From: Virgisporangium aurantiacum
GTDB taxonomy: Bacteria; Actinomycetota; Actinomycetes; Mycobacteriales; Micromonosporaceae
NCBI RefSeq assembly: GCF_016863635.1
Contig: NZ_BOPG01000064.1
Coordinates: 105,201-169,200 of the forward strand
Direction: 5' to 3'
DNA: 64,000 bases
The notes under the pieces are model-generated. The model saw only the letters and a program-made list of their open reading frames with translations, was not told the DNA's origin and did not search any database. This document shows, piece by piece, positions 33,783-42,053 of this stretch; position 1 is the first letter of the stretch, and each line of letters opens with the position of its first letter. The position numbers and the translations under genes were made by a program.

Positions 33783-34904
33783 GTGCAGAACCTCATTCGT
33801 GTGTTCGCCGTCGCCGCCGCCACCGGGGCGGCGGTCGCCACCACCGCGTCACCGGCCCTCGCGGCGACCGTGACCAGGGTGCCGGTCGACGCCGCCGCCA
33901 CCGGGGAGATCAGCGGCGTCGACCCGCTGTCGGCCACCGACGGCTGGTCCGTCGGCGGGGACGGAACCAACGGGGTGATACGCCGTTTCGACGGCATCCG
34001 ATGGCGGCTCGTATCGAGTCCCAACCTCGCCGACCCGTCCGGCGGGGCCGGCCTGAGCGCCGTGGACGCCGTCTCGGCGTCGACCGCGTTCGCCGTCGGG
34101 TCGGCGTTCACCGCGGGCGCGGGCAACCACGCCGTGGCCGTGCGCTGGAACGGCTCGGCCTGGAGCCGGTCGACCGTCGGACCGACCGCCTTCCCCAACA
34201 GCCGGCTGGTGTCGGTGAAGGCGTTCTCCGCGACCGACGCCTGGGCGGTCGGCACCGACGAGCGGAACACCTTCGACCACACGCTCGTGATGCACTTCGA
34301 CGGCACCTCGTGGCAGCAGGTCGCGGCGCCCGATCCGGGCACCCGCAACAGCTTCCTCACCGGCGTGACCGGTGCCGCCCCCACCGACGTGTGGGCGGTC
34401 GGGTACGTCCAGAACCTCCCGTACGGCAACCGGATCCGGCTGCCGCTCGTCGTGCACTGGAACGGCACGGCGTGGAGCGAGGTGCCGATCGCGGGCACGC
34501 CGACCGACACCACCACGTACCTGTACGGCGTGTCGGCCTCGTCGGCAACCGACGTGTGGGCGGTCGGCTACCGGCCCGGCGCCGGCAGCGGGGCCTACGT
34601 GGCGCGCTGGAACGGCACCACCTGGAACACGGTCACCGCGCCGGCGATGGGCACGCTGCGGTCCGTCTCCGCGCGGGCCGCGAACGACGTCTGGGTGACC
34701 GGCTACGACGCCAACGGCGCGGCCGTGGGCCACTGGAACGGCAGCGCGTGGACCGTCACCCCGGTCACCGTGACCGGCGGCGTCGGCGTGCCGCTGGTCG
34801 ACACGATCGCCGCGACCGGCCCGGGCTCCGCCTGGCTGGTGGGTACGCAGTCCGACCAGACGGCCGGGTTGTACGCACCGCTGGCGTTCACCCTGACCAC
34901 CTGA
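33783..34904 (+). CDS. Secreted beta-propeller-like repeat protein
   Basis: A 373-aa exported protein with a Sec signal (VFAVAAATGAAVATTASPAL then AATV). The mature part consists of about seven repeats of 45-50 residues with the pattern SATDVWAVG(Y)-x(n)-HWNGTxW, indicating a beta-propeller. No catalytic residues are recognised; it may act as an adhesin or bind a ligand outside the cell. The GTG at 33783 follows aagggagc. It lies 79 bp after the SARP gene and may be a target or simply its neighbour. A large hairpin follows. Confidence 0.8.
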   Translation: MQNLIRVFAVAAATGAAVATTASPALAATVTRVPVDAAATGEISGVDPLSATDGWSVGGDGTNGVIRRFDGIRWRLVSSPNLADPSGGAGLSAVDAVSASTAFAVGSAFTAGAGNHAVAVRWNGSAWSRSTVGPTAFPNSRLVSVKAFSATDAWAVGTDERNTFDHTLVMHFDGTSWQQVAAPDPGTRNSFLTGVTGAAPTDVWAVGYVQNLPYGNRIRLPLVVHWNGTAWSEVPIAGTPTDTTTYLYGVSASSATDVWAVGYRPGAGSGAYVARWNGTTWNTVTAPAMGTLRSVSARAANDVWVTGYDANGAAVGHWNGSAWTVTPVTVTGGVGVPLVDTIAATGPGSAWLVGTQSDQTAGLYAPLAFTLTT

Positions 34905-34908
34905 TCGT

Positions 34909-34980
34909 CGATCGCGCCGGGCCTGCCGCGCCCGGCACCCGGCCGGCCGGTGGGTCATCCCCGGCCGGCCGGCGCGATCG
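34909..34980. terminator. Composite hairpin between convergent genes
   Basis: Outer arms CGATCGCGCCGG (34909-34920) and CCGGCGCGATCG (34969-34980) are perfect complements. They enclose a second stem, GGCCGGCCGG (34941-34950) with CCGGCCGGCC (34961-34970). It sits between the propeller and FAD-oxidoreductase stops and is probably a bidirectional terminator. Confidence 0.6.
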
Positions 34981-34996
34981 CCGGTCCGGGACCGGA

Positions 34997-36376
34997 TCAG
35001 CGGCCGGCGAGGGCCGTGGCGAGGCGGCCGAACCGGCTCGTGCGGGGCAGGCCGCGATCTTCGCGGCGGTCGGCGTGCCGGTAGAGCGCGTACAGCCCGC
35101 GGACGCCGAGCCACCGCACCGGCTCCGGCTCCCAGGCGCGCACCCGCCGGTTGGTCCACGGCAGGTCGACCAGGCCGGTGGCGTCGCCGAGAACCAGGTC
35201 GCGCAGGGTGCGGCCGGCGAGGTTGGTGGCGGTCAGGCCGCTGCCGACGTAGCCGCCGGCCCAGCCCAGCCCGGTTCGTGGATCGAGGCCGACGCTGGCG
35301 CACCAGTCCCGCGGGACGCCGAGGACGCCGCACCAGGCGTGCGCCAGCGGCACGTCGGCGGCGGCGGGGAACAGCCGCGCGAGGGTGGTGCGCAGCGACG
35401 CGATCGTGCGGCGCTGGGTCATGCCGTCGACGTCGGTGCGCGATCCGAACCGGTACGGGACCCCGCGACCGCCCAGGGCGATGCGGCCGTCGGCGGTGCG
35501 CTGGGCGTAGCAGTAGGCGTGCGCGTTGTCGCCCAGCAGTTCACTGTTCGCCCAACCGATCGCGGCCCAGCGATCGGCGTCGAGCGGCTCGGTGACCACG
35601 ATCGCCGAGTTCATCGGCAGCCACGACCGCCGGTGACCGGCGAGGCCCGCGGTGTACCCCTCCAGGCACCGCAGGACGTGCGTCGCGCGCACGGTTCCGT
35701 GCGGGGTGCGCGCCCGTCCGGGCAGAATCTCGGTGACGCGCGTGCGCTCGTAGACGGTCACGCCGAGCTCGCCGACGACGCGGGCCAACCCCCGCACCAG
35801 TTTCGCCGGCTGGACGCGTGCGCAGTCCGGGTCGTACCAGCCGCCCAGCACGCCCGTCACATTGATTCTTTCCCGTGCCTCGGCGGCGGTCAGCGCCCGG
35901 CCGCCGCCGTCGCCCGCGTCGGCCGCCAGCCGCGCCAGTTGCGCCGGCGACCGCGCGACATACAGAACCCCGTTGCGGACGATGTCGGCGTCGATCCCGT
36001 GCCGGTCGCAGACGCCGATGACCTCGTCGACGGTGGCCCGGAGCTCCGCCGCGAGCCGCTCGACACCCGCCCGCCCGTGCGGGCCTTCCGCATAGGCGTC
36101 CGCAGTGCCGGCCAGCTCGGCCGACAACCACCCACCGTTGCGACCCGAGGCACCGTAGCCGGCGAACTCCGCCTCCAGCACGGTGATCCGCAGCCCCGGA
36201 TCGGCCTTCGCCAGGTAGTACGCCGTCCACAGGCCGGTGAGGCCGCCACCGACGATGCAGACGTCGCAGTCACGGTCGCCGGGTAGCGGGGGCAACGGGG
36301 TGGGAAGCCCGATCTGCGTGTACCAGAACGAGACCCCGCCGTTCGGCACGCCGTCGGTGACGGTGCGGGTGACCAT
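34997..36376 (-). CDS. FAD-dependent oxidoreductase of the DAO/glycine oxidase type
   Basis: A 459-aa flavoenzyme of the D-amino-acid oxidase (PF01266) superfamily. Seen: DVCIVGGGLTGLWTAYYLA (Rossmann FAD motif, residues about 38-56), ASGRNGGWLS, and near the end the second FAD contact GLGWAGGYVGSGLTATNLAG. It probably oxidises an amine or amino acid with release of hydrogen peroxide or reduced cofactor. It follows the LysR gene with overlapping stop and start (TGATG), so the two are one operon and the regulator probably controls it. The substrate is unknown. Confidence 0.88.
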   Translation of the reverse strand: MVTRTVTDGVPNGGVSFWYTQIGLPTPLPPLPGDRDCDVCIVGGGLTGLWTAYYLAKADPGLRITVLEAEFAGYGASGRNGGWLSAELAGTADAYAEGPHGRAGVERLAAELRATVDEVIGVCDRHGIDADIVRNGVLYVARSPAQLARLAADAGDGGGRALTAAEARERINVTGVLGGWYDPDCARVQPAKLVRGLARVVGELGVTVYERTRVTEILPGRARTPHGTVRATHVLRCLEGYTAGLAGHRRSWLPMNSAIVVTEPLDADRWAAIGWANSELLGDNAHAYCYAQRTADGRIALGGRGVPYRFGSRTDVDGMTQRRTIASLRTTLARLFPAAADVPLAHAWCGVLGVPRDWCASVGLDPRTGLGWAGGYVGSGLTATNLAGRTLRDLVLGDATGLVDLPWTNRRVRAWEPEPVRWLGVRGLYALYRHADRREDRGLPRTSRFGRLATALAGR

Positions 36377-37209
36377 CAGACGAGCCGCTTCAGGAGGTTC
36401 TCGACCGCGTCGACGAGCGGGTCCGCCTCGGTGTCGGCGCGGCGCAGCAGACCGAGTTCGACCTCGGGCAGCGGTGGTAGCCCGGTCGCGGTGAAACCCG
36501 GTTCGGCGTTGACCGGAAGCAGGGCCGCGATGCCCAGACCGGCCCGGACGGCGGCCGTGACACCGGCGAGGCCGGTGCTCTCGAAGACGACGTTCCAGCG
36601 TCGTCCGTCGGCTTCCAGCGCGGTCAGCACCGCCGGCCGCCACCGGCACGGCTCGGAGAACAGGATGAGCGGCAACGGATCGCGGGTCGGGTCGACACCG
36701 GGCCCGGCGGCCCAGGTGAGCGGGGCCCGCACCGTCCATCGTGGACGCTCGCGGAAGTACGCCGGATCGCAGAGGGCCAACTGGATCCGCCCGGTCGTGA
36801 AGGCGTCGTGCATGGCCGGGCCGGGCAGGCTGATCAGTTCGAGCGTCGCCCGCGGGTTCACCCGGGCGAAGTCGGCCAGCGCCTCCGGGAGTTGGGCGGA
36901 CGCGAGGTCCTCCAGGAGACCGATGCCGCAGTGCCCGGACAGCGCCCGCCCCGGCGCGCTCAACGCCTGCGCGGACAGGGTGAGGATGCGTTCGGCGTAC
37001 GGCAGCAGCGCGTCACCCGCCTTGGTGGGTGACACGCCGGTGGTGGTGCGGTGCAGCAGCGGCTGGCCGACGGCCCGCTCCAGCTTGCGGAGCTGTTGGC
37101 TGAGCGCGGGTTGGGTGTGACCCAGCGTCGCGGCGGCCCGGCTGATGCTGCCGGCCCGGACAGCGGTGACGAATGCCCGCAACAGCGCCGTCTCCAGGTC
37201 CACCGCCAT
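36376..37209 (-). CDS. LysR-family transcriptional regulator
   Basis: A 277-aa regulator. The N-terminal helix-turn-helix (residues about 4-63: LRAFVTAVRAGSISRAAATL, GHTQPALSQQLRKLE) is followed by a periplasmic-binding-like ligand domain. It overlaps the FAD-oxidoreductase start by one base (TGATG) and is divergent from phzF/MDMPI with a 71-bp gap, so it may control both. The ATG at 37209 has no clear ribosome site, suggesting a leaderless or weakly translated message. Confidence 0.9.
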   Translation of the reverse strand: MAVDLETALLRAFVTAVRAGSISRAAATLGHTQPALSQQLRKLERAVGQPLLHRTTTGVSPTKAGDALLPYAERILTLSAQALSAPGRALSGHCGIGLLEDLASAQLPEALADFARVNPRATLELISLPGPAMHDAFTTGRIQLALCDPAYFRERPRWTVRAPLTWAAGPGVDPTRDPLPLILFSEPCRWRPAVLTALEADGRRWNVVFESTGLAGVTAAVRAGLGIAALLPVNAEPGFTATGLPPLPEVELGLLRRADTEADPLVDAVENLLKRLV

Positions 37210-37280
37210 AAGGAGACGTTATACCGGGTGGGCCGAGATCACCGGTTCCGGCGGACCCGCGCGACGAATAGCGTCGCGAC

Positions 37281-38135
37281 ATGCGTTACCACCACGTGGA
37301 CGTCTTCAGCGACCGTCCGTACAGCGGCAACAGCCTGGCGGTGTTCCCGGACGCCGGGGGACTCACCGCCGGTCAGATGGCCCGCATCACCGCCGAGTTG
37401 CGGCACTTCGAGTCGGCCTTCGTCGTCCGCGACGGTGCGGTGTGGTCCGTCCGCGTCTTCGACCTCGTCGACGAGCTCGACTTCGCCGGGCATCCGGTCA
37501 TCGGCGCCGCGGCGGTGCTGCACGCCGTCCACGGCACCACCGACAGCCACACGTGGACGCTGCGGCTGCCGGCGCGCACGGTCGAGGTCACCACGCGGTC
37601 CCGCGGGCCGGGACGGTACGCCGGCGTCCTGGACGTGGGCCCGGCGTCCTTCGCCGACCGGCCCGACGCGACCGGGGCCGCCGCGTGGTTCTCGTTGACC
37701 CCGGCGGACCTCGATCCCGAGCTGCCCGCCGAGGTGGTGTCGGCGGGTCTGCGCTATCTGGTGCTGCCGGTGACCGGTGGCGCGCTGGCCCGCGCCCGGA
37801 TCGTGACCGACCTCGACGCGCCGTTGGCCGCCGTCGGGGCCGAGTTCGCCTACCTGCTCGACGCCGCCGGCATGGAGGGCCGGCACTGGAACAACGACGG
37901 CGTGGTCGAGGACGTGGCGACCGGCAGCGGCGCCGCCTGCGTCGCCGCCTACCTGCGCCGGCACCACCGCCTCGGCGACGGCGAACGGGCCGTGCTGAAC
38001 CAGGGCCGCTTCACCGGCCGCCCCAGCCGGATCACGATCGCGGCGAACGGCGATGGCGCGGACATCCGGTCGGTGACGGTCGGCGGCGACGTCGCGCTGG
38101 TCGGCGAGGGCGCGCTCCGGGAACTGCCCCGGTGA
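37281..38135 (+). CDS. PhzF-family isomerase/epimerase
   Basis: A 284-aa protein of the PhzF fold (diaminopimelate-epimerase-like). Seen: the N-terminal VDVFSDRPYSGNSLAVFPDA, the presumed catalytic Glu44 in RHFESAF, the GHPVIG motif at residues 70-75, and ATGSGAACVAAYL in the C-terminal half. Known: family members catalyse trans-2,3-dihydro-3-hydroxyanthranilate isomerisation or unknown reactions; most are not phenazine enzymes, and no phenazine genes are nearby. It is coupled with the next gene through a GTGA overlap. Confidence 0.88.
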   Translation: MRYHHVDVFSDRPYSGNSLAVFPDAGGLTAGQMARITAELRHFESAFVVRDGAVWSVRVFDLVDELDFAGHPVIGAAAVLHAVHGTTDSHTWTLRLPARTVEVTTRSRGPGRYAGVLDVGPASFADRPDATGAAAWFSLTPADLDPELPAEVVSAGLRYLVLPVTGGALARARIVTDLDAPLAAVGAEFAYLLDAAGMEGRHWNNDGVVEDVATGSGAACVAAYLRRHHRLGDGERAVLNQGRFTGRPSRITIAANGDGADIRSVTVGGDVALVGEGALRELPR

Positions 38136-38779
38136 CGACCACACCCGTCCGACGGGCGTACGTCCGGGCCGCCCGGGTGGCGGCCGACCTGCTGGGCCAC
38201 CCCGCCGTCGCCGCGTCCTGGGACGAGCCCAGCGCGCTGCGGCACTACCGGGTCAGCGGCCTCGCCGGTCATCTGGCCGGACAGGTCACCTTCGCCGGCA
38301 AAGCGCTCGACGCGCCCGGGTCCGAGCTGCGTCCCATCCCGATCCTGGACTACTACGACCGGGTGGCCTGGATGACACCGGACCACGACAGCGGGGCACA
38401 CATCCGGATCCGGCACGGGTCGGCCCTGCTGGCCGAGGGCGGCGCCGCCGCGCTGGCGGCGCGCACCGACGCCGAGGCGTCCCGGCTGCCCGACCTGCTG
38501 GCGGCCGTGCCGGCGCCCCGCCGTGTGCGGTTGCCGTCCTGGGAGTGGACCCTCACCATGGACGACTTCCTGCTCACCCGACTCGTCGAACTGACCGTGC
38601 ACGTCGACGATCTGGCCACCAGCGTCAAGCTGCCGACGCCCCCGTTCCCCACCGACGTCACCCGACCGGTGCTCGACCTGCTGACCGACCTTGCCGTCCG
38701 CCGGCACGGCCAGGTGGCCGTGCTGCGCGCACTCACCCGCACCGAACGCGCCCCGACCACGATCAGCGTCTTCGCCTGA
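38132..38779 (+). CDS. Mycothiol-dependent maleylpyruvate isomerase-like (MDMPI/DinB-like) protein
   Basis: A 215-aa protein of the actinobacterial TIGR03083/MDMPI N-terminal group: an N-terminal helical bundle with SGLAGHLAGQVTF, and a later LVELTVHVDDLA that carries the metal-ligand pattern (usually H, E/D, H). Such proteins bind a metal and often use mycothiol in conjugation or isomerisation. The GTG at 38132 overlaps the phzF stop by 4 bp, indicating coupled translation. The substrate is unknown. Confidence 0.82.
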   Translation: MTTTPVRRAYVRAARVAADLLGHPAVAASWDEPSALRHYRVSGLAGHLAGQVTFAGKALDAPGSELRPIPILDYYDRVAWMTPDHDSGAHIRIRHGSALLAEGGAAALAARTDAEASRLPDLLAAVPAPRRVRLPSWEWTLTMDDFLLTRLVELTVHVDDLATSVKLPTPPFPTDVTRPVLDLLTDLAVRRHGQVAVLRALTRTERAPTTISVFA

Positions 38780-38795
38780 CTCGGTCGCGCTCTGA

Positions 38796-40673
38796 TCAGG
38801 CCGGCACCGTCCATTTCTGGTTGGCGCTGCCGGTGCAGGTCCAGATCTGCAGGCGGGTGCCGTCGGCGGAGGTGTTTCCGGTGACGTCGAGGCACTTGTT
38901 GGCGTAGACGCTGGTCAGGTCGCCGCTCGCGGTGGACGTCCACTGTTGCGAGGTGCCGCCGTGGCAGTCCCACAGGTGGGTCTGCGCGCCGTTGGCGGTG
39001 CTGGGTCCGGCGATGTCCAGGCACTTGCCGAGCGCGCGGAGGGTGCCGTCGGCGCCGCGCGTCCATTGCTGGGCGGCGGTGCCGTTGCAGGTGTAGAGCT
39101 GCACGGCGGTGCCGTTGGCCGGGTTGGCACCGGCCACGTCGACGCACTTTCCGCCGAGGCCGGTGATCGGACCGGTGCTCCCGCCGCCGCCGGACTGGGT
39201 GCCGGACCACGTGAACGTCGCGGTGGTGCGGGCCGGCAGCGTGTACGTGAACGACTGCCCGCCCCAGACGACGCGTACCGACTGGCTGCCCGTGCCGCCG
39301 TTGTGGGCGATGAGGGCCTTGGACCCGTCGGTGTTGCGCCAGGCGACGTTCTGCACGGTGGTGTTGTTGGACTCGATCCGCTGCGCGCCGGGACGGACGA
39401 ACTTGGTGAGGTGCCCGGTCGTGTAGTACTCGATCGTGTAGTCGACCTGGCCGGCGCGCGCGCCGCCCTCCTGCACGGTGATCAGGCCGGTGCAGGTGCC
39501 GCAGCCGCCGTTGTGCGGTCCCATGTTCTGGTTGAGCGCGAGGCTCCACTTGACGAGGCTGCCGCTCCAGTTCCGGGCGTAGTTGACGATGTCGGCCAGG
39601 TCTTCGTTGTGCTGGTTGCCGATCCAGGTGCCGCCCGAGTGCTCGGTGCTGAACTGCCGCACGGCCGGGTACTGGTTGTGCACCTGCGTGCCCACACCCG
39701 GGTCACCGAAATAACCGTGCCATGCGATGCCGCCGAAGAGCGGATCGTTGCGCAGCGCGGCGTCCGCGAGGATCTGGCCACCGAAGTTGGGGTAGTCGCC
39801 GTAGTTCCAGTCGTGCACGAGCACCTTCGTGGTGATGCCGGCGGCGCGGAAGGCCGGGAAGATGTGGTTCTTCGTGAGCTCGATGAGCCCGGACGCGTTC
39901 CAGCTCATGCCCGGGTACGTCATCGCCGTCGGGTTGCCGGCCTGGCAGCAGTTGGGTTCGTTCTGCACGGAGATGTAGTTGATCGGGACACCGGCCGCCT
40001 GGTACGTCTGGACGTACCTGACGAAGTACTGGGCGTACATCGCGTAGTACTCCGCCTTCAGCCAGCCCATCTGGTCCATCCGGCCGTTGTCCTTCATCCA
40101 CCCCGGCGCGCTCCACGGCACGCCCTTGACCCGCAGGGCCGGGTTGAGCGTGCGGGCCTGCGCGGTGAGGAGCCGGACGTTGGTGTCGTAACCGTTGGAG
40201 TAGAAGTCGTTCAGGTTGCAGCACGTGTCGTCGAGCGAGACCATGCCGGGCCGCGACAGGTCCGATGCGCCGATCGGGTTGCGCACGAACGACAATCCGA
40301 TTCCGTCGGTCGGGTGGAAGAGCCGCCGCATCACCTCGTCGCGGGTGGCCGCGCTGATCGGCCCGCCGCGCAGCAGGTACGCGGTGGTGTCGGTGATCGA
40401 GGCGCCGCCGCCCTCGAACGCCTGATACCTGACGTTCTCGTTGACGGTGATGGTGTTCGACGCGCCGGGGCTGCTGGCCGCGAACGCGACGGGCGTCTGC
40501 TGCTGCAGGCCGCGGGTGACGGTGCGGCCACCGGAGTCGGACGTGGTGGTCAGCCAGATGTTCACCGTTTCGTTGGCCGCGTACGCCGGCGAGGTCACCG
40601 CGGACGCGGACACGGCGGCGGACCCGGCGGCCGTACACAGCACGAGCAACGCGATTCCGGTCCTGTGTCTCAT
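38796..40673 (-). CDS. GH30-family glycoside hydrolase with CBM13 module (probable beta-1,6-glucanase type)
   Basis: A 625-aa secreted enzyme: a signal peptide at about residues 1-33, a GH30 TIM barrel with acid/base Glu in SVQNEPN (near 239) and nucleophile Glu in FSTEHSGG (near 344), a beta-domain, a short Gly/Ser linker, and a ricin-type CBM13 at about 495-625 with repeated GKCxDxAG. Known GH30 members cut beta-1,6-glucan, beta-1,6-galactan or related chains; the exact linkage is inferred. Its ATG overlaps the GH16 stop by 4 bp (ATGA), so they form a coupled operon. With GH16 and GH18 it suggests attack on fungal cell walls. Confidence 0.9.
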   Translation of the reverse strand: MRHRTGIALLVLCTAAGSAAVSASAVTSPAYAANETVNIWLTTTSDSGGRTVTRGLQQQTPVAFAASSPGASNTITVNENVRYQAFEGGGASITDTTAYLLRGGPISAATRDEVMRRLFHPTDGIGLSFVRNPIGASDLSRPGMVSLDDTCCNLNDFYSNGYDTNVRLLTAQARTLNPALRVKGVPWSAPGWMKDNGRMDQMGWLKAEYYAMYAQYFVRYVQTYQAAGVPINYISVQNEPNCCQAGNPTAMTYPGMSWNASGLIELTKNHIFPAFRAAGITTKVLVHDWNYGDYPNFGGQILADAALRNDPLFGGIAWHGYFGDPGVGTQVHNQYPAVRQFSTEHSGGTWIGNQHNEDLADIVNYARNWSGSLVKWSLALNQNMGPHNGGCGTCTGLITVQEGGARAGQVDYTIEYYTTGHLTKFVRPGAQRIESNNTTVQNVAWRNTDGSKALIAHNGGTGSQSVRVVWGGQSFTYTLPARTTATFTWSGTQSGGGGSTGPITGLGGKCVDVAGANPANGTAVQLYTCNGTAAQQWTRGADGTLRALGKCLDIAGPSTANGAQTHLWDCHGGTSQQWTSTASGDLTSVYANKCLDVTGNTSADGTRLQIWTCTGSANQKWTVPA

Positions 40674-41881
40674 ATTCTCGTCCACTTCTGGTTCGCGGCG
40701 CCGGTGCAGTCCCACAGTTGGAGTTGCGACCCGTTCGCGGTGCCGTGGCCGGCCACGTCGACGCACTTGTTGGCGCCGGCGTTCACCAGGTCGCCGGCGG
40801 TGGTGACGGTGAACCGCTGGGCATTGGTGCCGTTGCACGTGTACAGCTGGATCGCCGTGCCGTTCGCGGTGCCCGCGCCGGCCACGTCCATGCACTTGCC
40901 GAGGGCGCGGACCGTGCCGTCCGACCCGACGGTCCACCGCTGCGCCGCCGTGCCGTTGCAGTCGTAGACCTGCAGCCGGACGCCGTCCGCCGGGTTGGCG
41001 CCGGGCACGTCGATGCAGCGGCCGCTCTCGGTTCCGCGCAACGCGTTGGTGCCGCCGGTCGGCGGGTCGTTCGTGCTGACCCGGATGTAGTCGACCAGCA
41101 TGCGGTTGACCGACGGGGTGCCGGCGTTCGGGCTGCCGGGGAAGGAGCCGCCGACCGCGAGGTTCAGGATGATGAAGAACGGGTGGTCGAACACCCAGGC
41201 GTTGCCACGGACGCTGGCGGGGGTGGCGCGGAAGTACTCGGAGCCGTCGAGCGTCCAGACGATGAGGTTGGGCGACCAGTCGACCGCGAAGACGTGGAAC
41301 GCGTTGCCCACCGGCTGACCGATGTTGCGCGTGCCGCCCACCGCGTTCCCGCCGGAGTAGCCGGGGCCGTGGATGGTGCCGTACACGGTGTTCGGGTCGC
41401 GCCCGACGTTCTCCAGGATGTCGATCTCGCCGCCGTTGGGCCAGGTGCCGCCGCCGAGCATCCAGAACGCCGGCCAGAGGCCGACGCCCTTCGGGACCTG
41501 GATCCTGGCTTCGACGTGACCGTAGAGCTGGGTGAACTTGCCGGCGGTGTTGATCCGTCCGGACGTCCACTGGCACGTGCCGTACCAGCAGGTGTGCCCG
41601 CCGCTCTCCCGGCGCGCCTCGATCACCAGGTTGCCCTGTCCGTCCTGGAAGACGTTGCTGGTGCCGCTGTTGTAGTACTCGAGTTCCTGGTTGCCGAAGC
41701 CACCGCCACCGGTGTCGAAGTTCCACCTCGACGTGTTCACGCCTTGCCCCGCGGGGCCGTTGAACTCCTCGCTCCACACGACCGCGGCTCGCGCCGTGTC
41801 CGGTGCCGACATGACGACGAAGCCGGCAACGACCAGCAATGCGGCCAGCGCGGCGGAGCGGGACAGGTTGGGTCTGCGCAT
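40670..41881 (-). CDS. GH16-family endo-beta-1,3-glucanase (laminarinase) with CBM13 module
   Basis: A 403-aa secreted enzyme: a signal peptide at about residues 1-32, a GH16 beta-jelly-roll with the active-site motif GEIDILENVG near residue 153 (both catalytic Glu present), and a C-terminal CBM13 from about 280. It should hydrolyse internal beta-1,3-glucan bonds of laminarin or fungal walls. The ATG at 41881 has ggagcc upstream. Its promoter is recognisable: TTGACG at 41964-41959 and TAGCCT at 41940-41935 on the minus strand, with a dre-like operator filling the spacer. The GH30 gene follows in 4-bp overlap. Confidence 0.94.
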   Translation of the reverse strand: MRRPNLSRSAALAALLVVAGFVVMSAPDTARAAVVWSEEFNGPAGQGVNTSRWNFDTGGGGFGNQELEYYNSGTSNVFQDGQGNLVIEARRESGGHTCWYGTCQWTSGRINTAGKFTQLYGHVEARIQVPKGVGLWPAFWMLGGGTWPNGGEIDILENVGRDPNTVYGTIHGPGYSGGNAVGGTRNIGQPVGNAFHVFAVDWSPNLIVWTLDGSEYFRATPASVRGNAWVFDHPFFIILNLAVGGSFPGSPNAGTPSVNRMLVDYIRVSTNDPPTGGTNALRGTESGRCIDVPGANPADGVRLQVYDCNGTAAQRWTVGSDGTVRALGKCMDVAGAGTANGTAIQLYTCNGTNAQRFTVTTAGDLVNAGANKCVDVAGHGTANGSQLQLWDCTGAANQKWTRI

Positions 41882-41934
41882 GTTGATGGCTCCTCATGGG
41901 GGCGGGTCCGCGAGGTTGTCAACAGATCTATCGA

Positions 41935-41964
41935 AGGCTACGACTGGTCTGGACCAGCCGTCAA
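41935..41964 (-). promoter_or_regulatory. Promoter of the GH16-GH30 operon
   Basis: On the minus strand TTGACG (41964-41959) and TAGCCT (41940-41935) are separated by 18 bp. The spacer contains a palindrome close to the DasR-responsive element. The GH16 start lies about 54 bp downstream. Confidence 0.55.
41943..41958. promoter_or_regulatory. dre-like operator (DasR-type site)
   Basis: ACTGGTCTGGACCAGC matches the published dre consensus ACTGGTCTAGACCACT at 13 of 16 bases, or 14 allowing the known C/G variation. Known: DasR, a GntR-family repressor, releases such sites on binding glucosamine phosphates and controls chitinase genes in streptomycetes. Here it lies between the -35 and -10 boxes of the GH16 promoter, a repressing position. 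Confidence 0.7.
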
Positions 41965-41993
41965 TGCAGGACTTAAATTAAGTCATGCATTGA
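41961..41993. promoter_or_regulatory. 33-bp palindrome joining two divergent -35 boxes
   Basis: A 16-bp arm, TCAATGCAGGACTTAA (41961-41976), a central A (41977), and the complementary arm TTAAGTCATGCATTGA (41978-41993), with a single mismatch. The two ends form the -35 boxes of both divergent promoters. It is AT-rich against a GC-rich background. Inferred: the operator of a dimeric or tetrameric regulator, possibly the ROK protein encoded behind the chitinase, controlling both transcripts from one site. Confidence 0.7.
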
Positions 41994-42019
41994 CAGTCGC
42001 CGCTGGATCTTTCTACCGT
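41990..42019 (+). promoter_or_regulatory. Promoter of the GH18-ROK operon
   Basis: TTGACA (41990-41995) matches the -35 consensus perfectly; TACCGT (42014-42019) follows after 18 bp. The chitinase ATG is about 35 bp downstream. The -35 box overlaps the right end of the 33-bp palindrome. Confidence 0.55.
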
Positions 42020-42053
42020 TCCAGCACCCTCCCCACCCCCCGTAGGAGCACCC

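Noticed and set aside
30890..34904. Secondary-metabolite cluster suggested by the SARP regulator
   Set aside because: No polyketide, peptide or terpene synthase or tailoring genes lie in the neighbourhood.
37281..38135. Part of a phenazine biosynthesis cluster (because of the PhzF homologue)
   Set aside because: None of the other phz genes is nearby; PhzF-fold proteins are widespread with other roles.
41961..41993. The 33-bp palindrome as a transcription terminator
   Set aside because: It lies between divergent starts, not after genes, and its ends coincide with -35 boxes.
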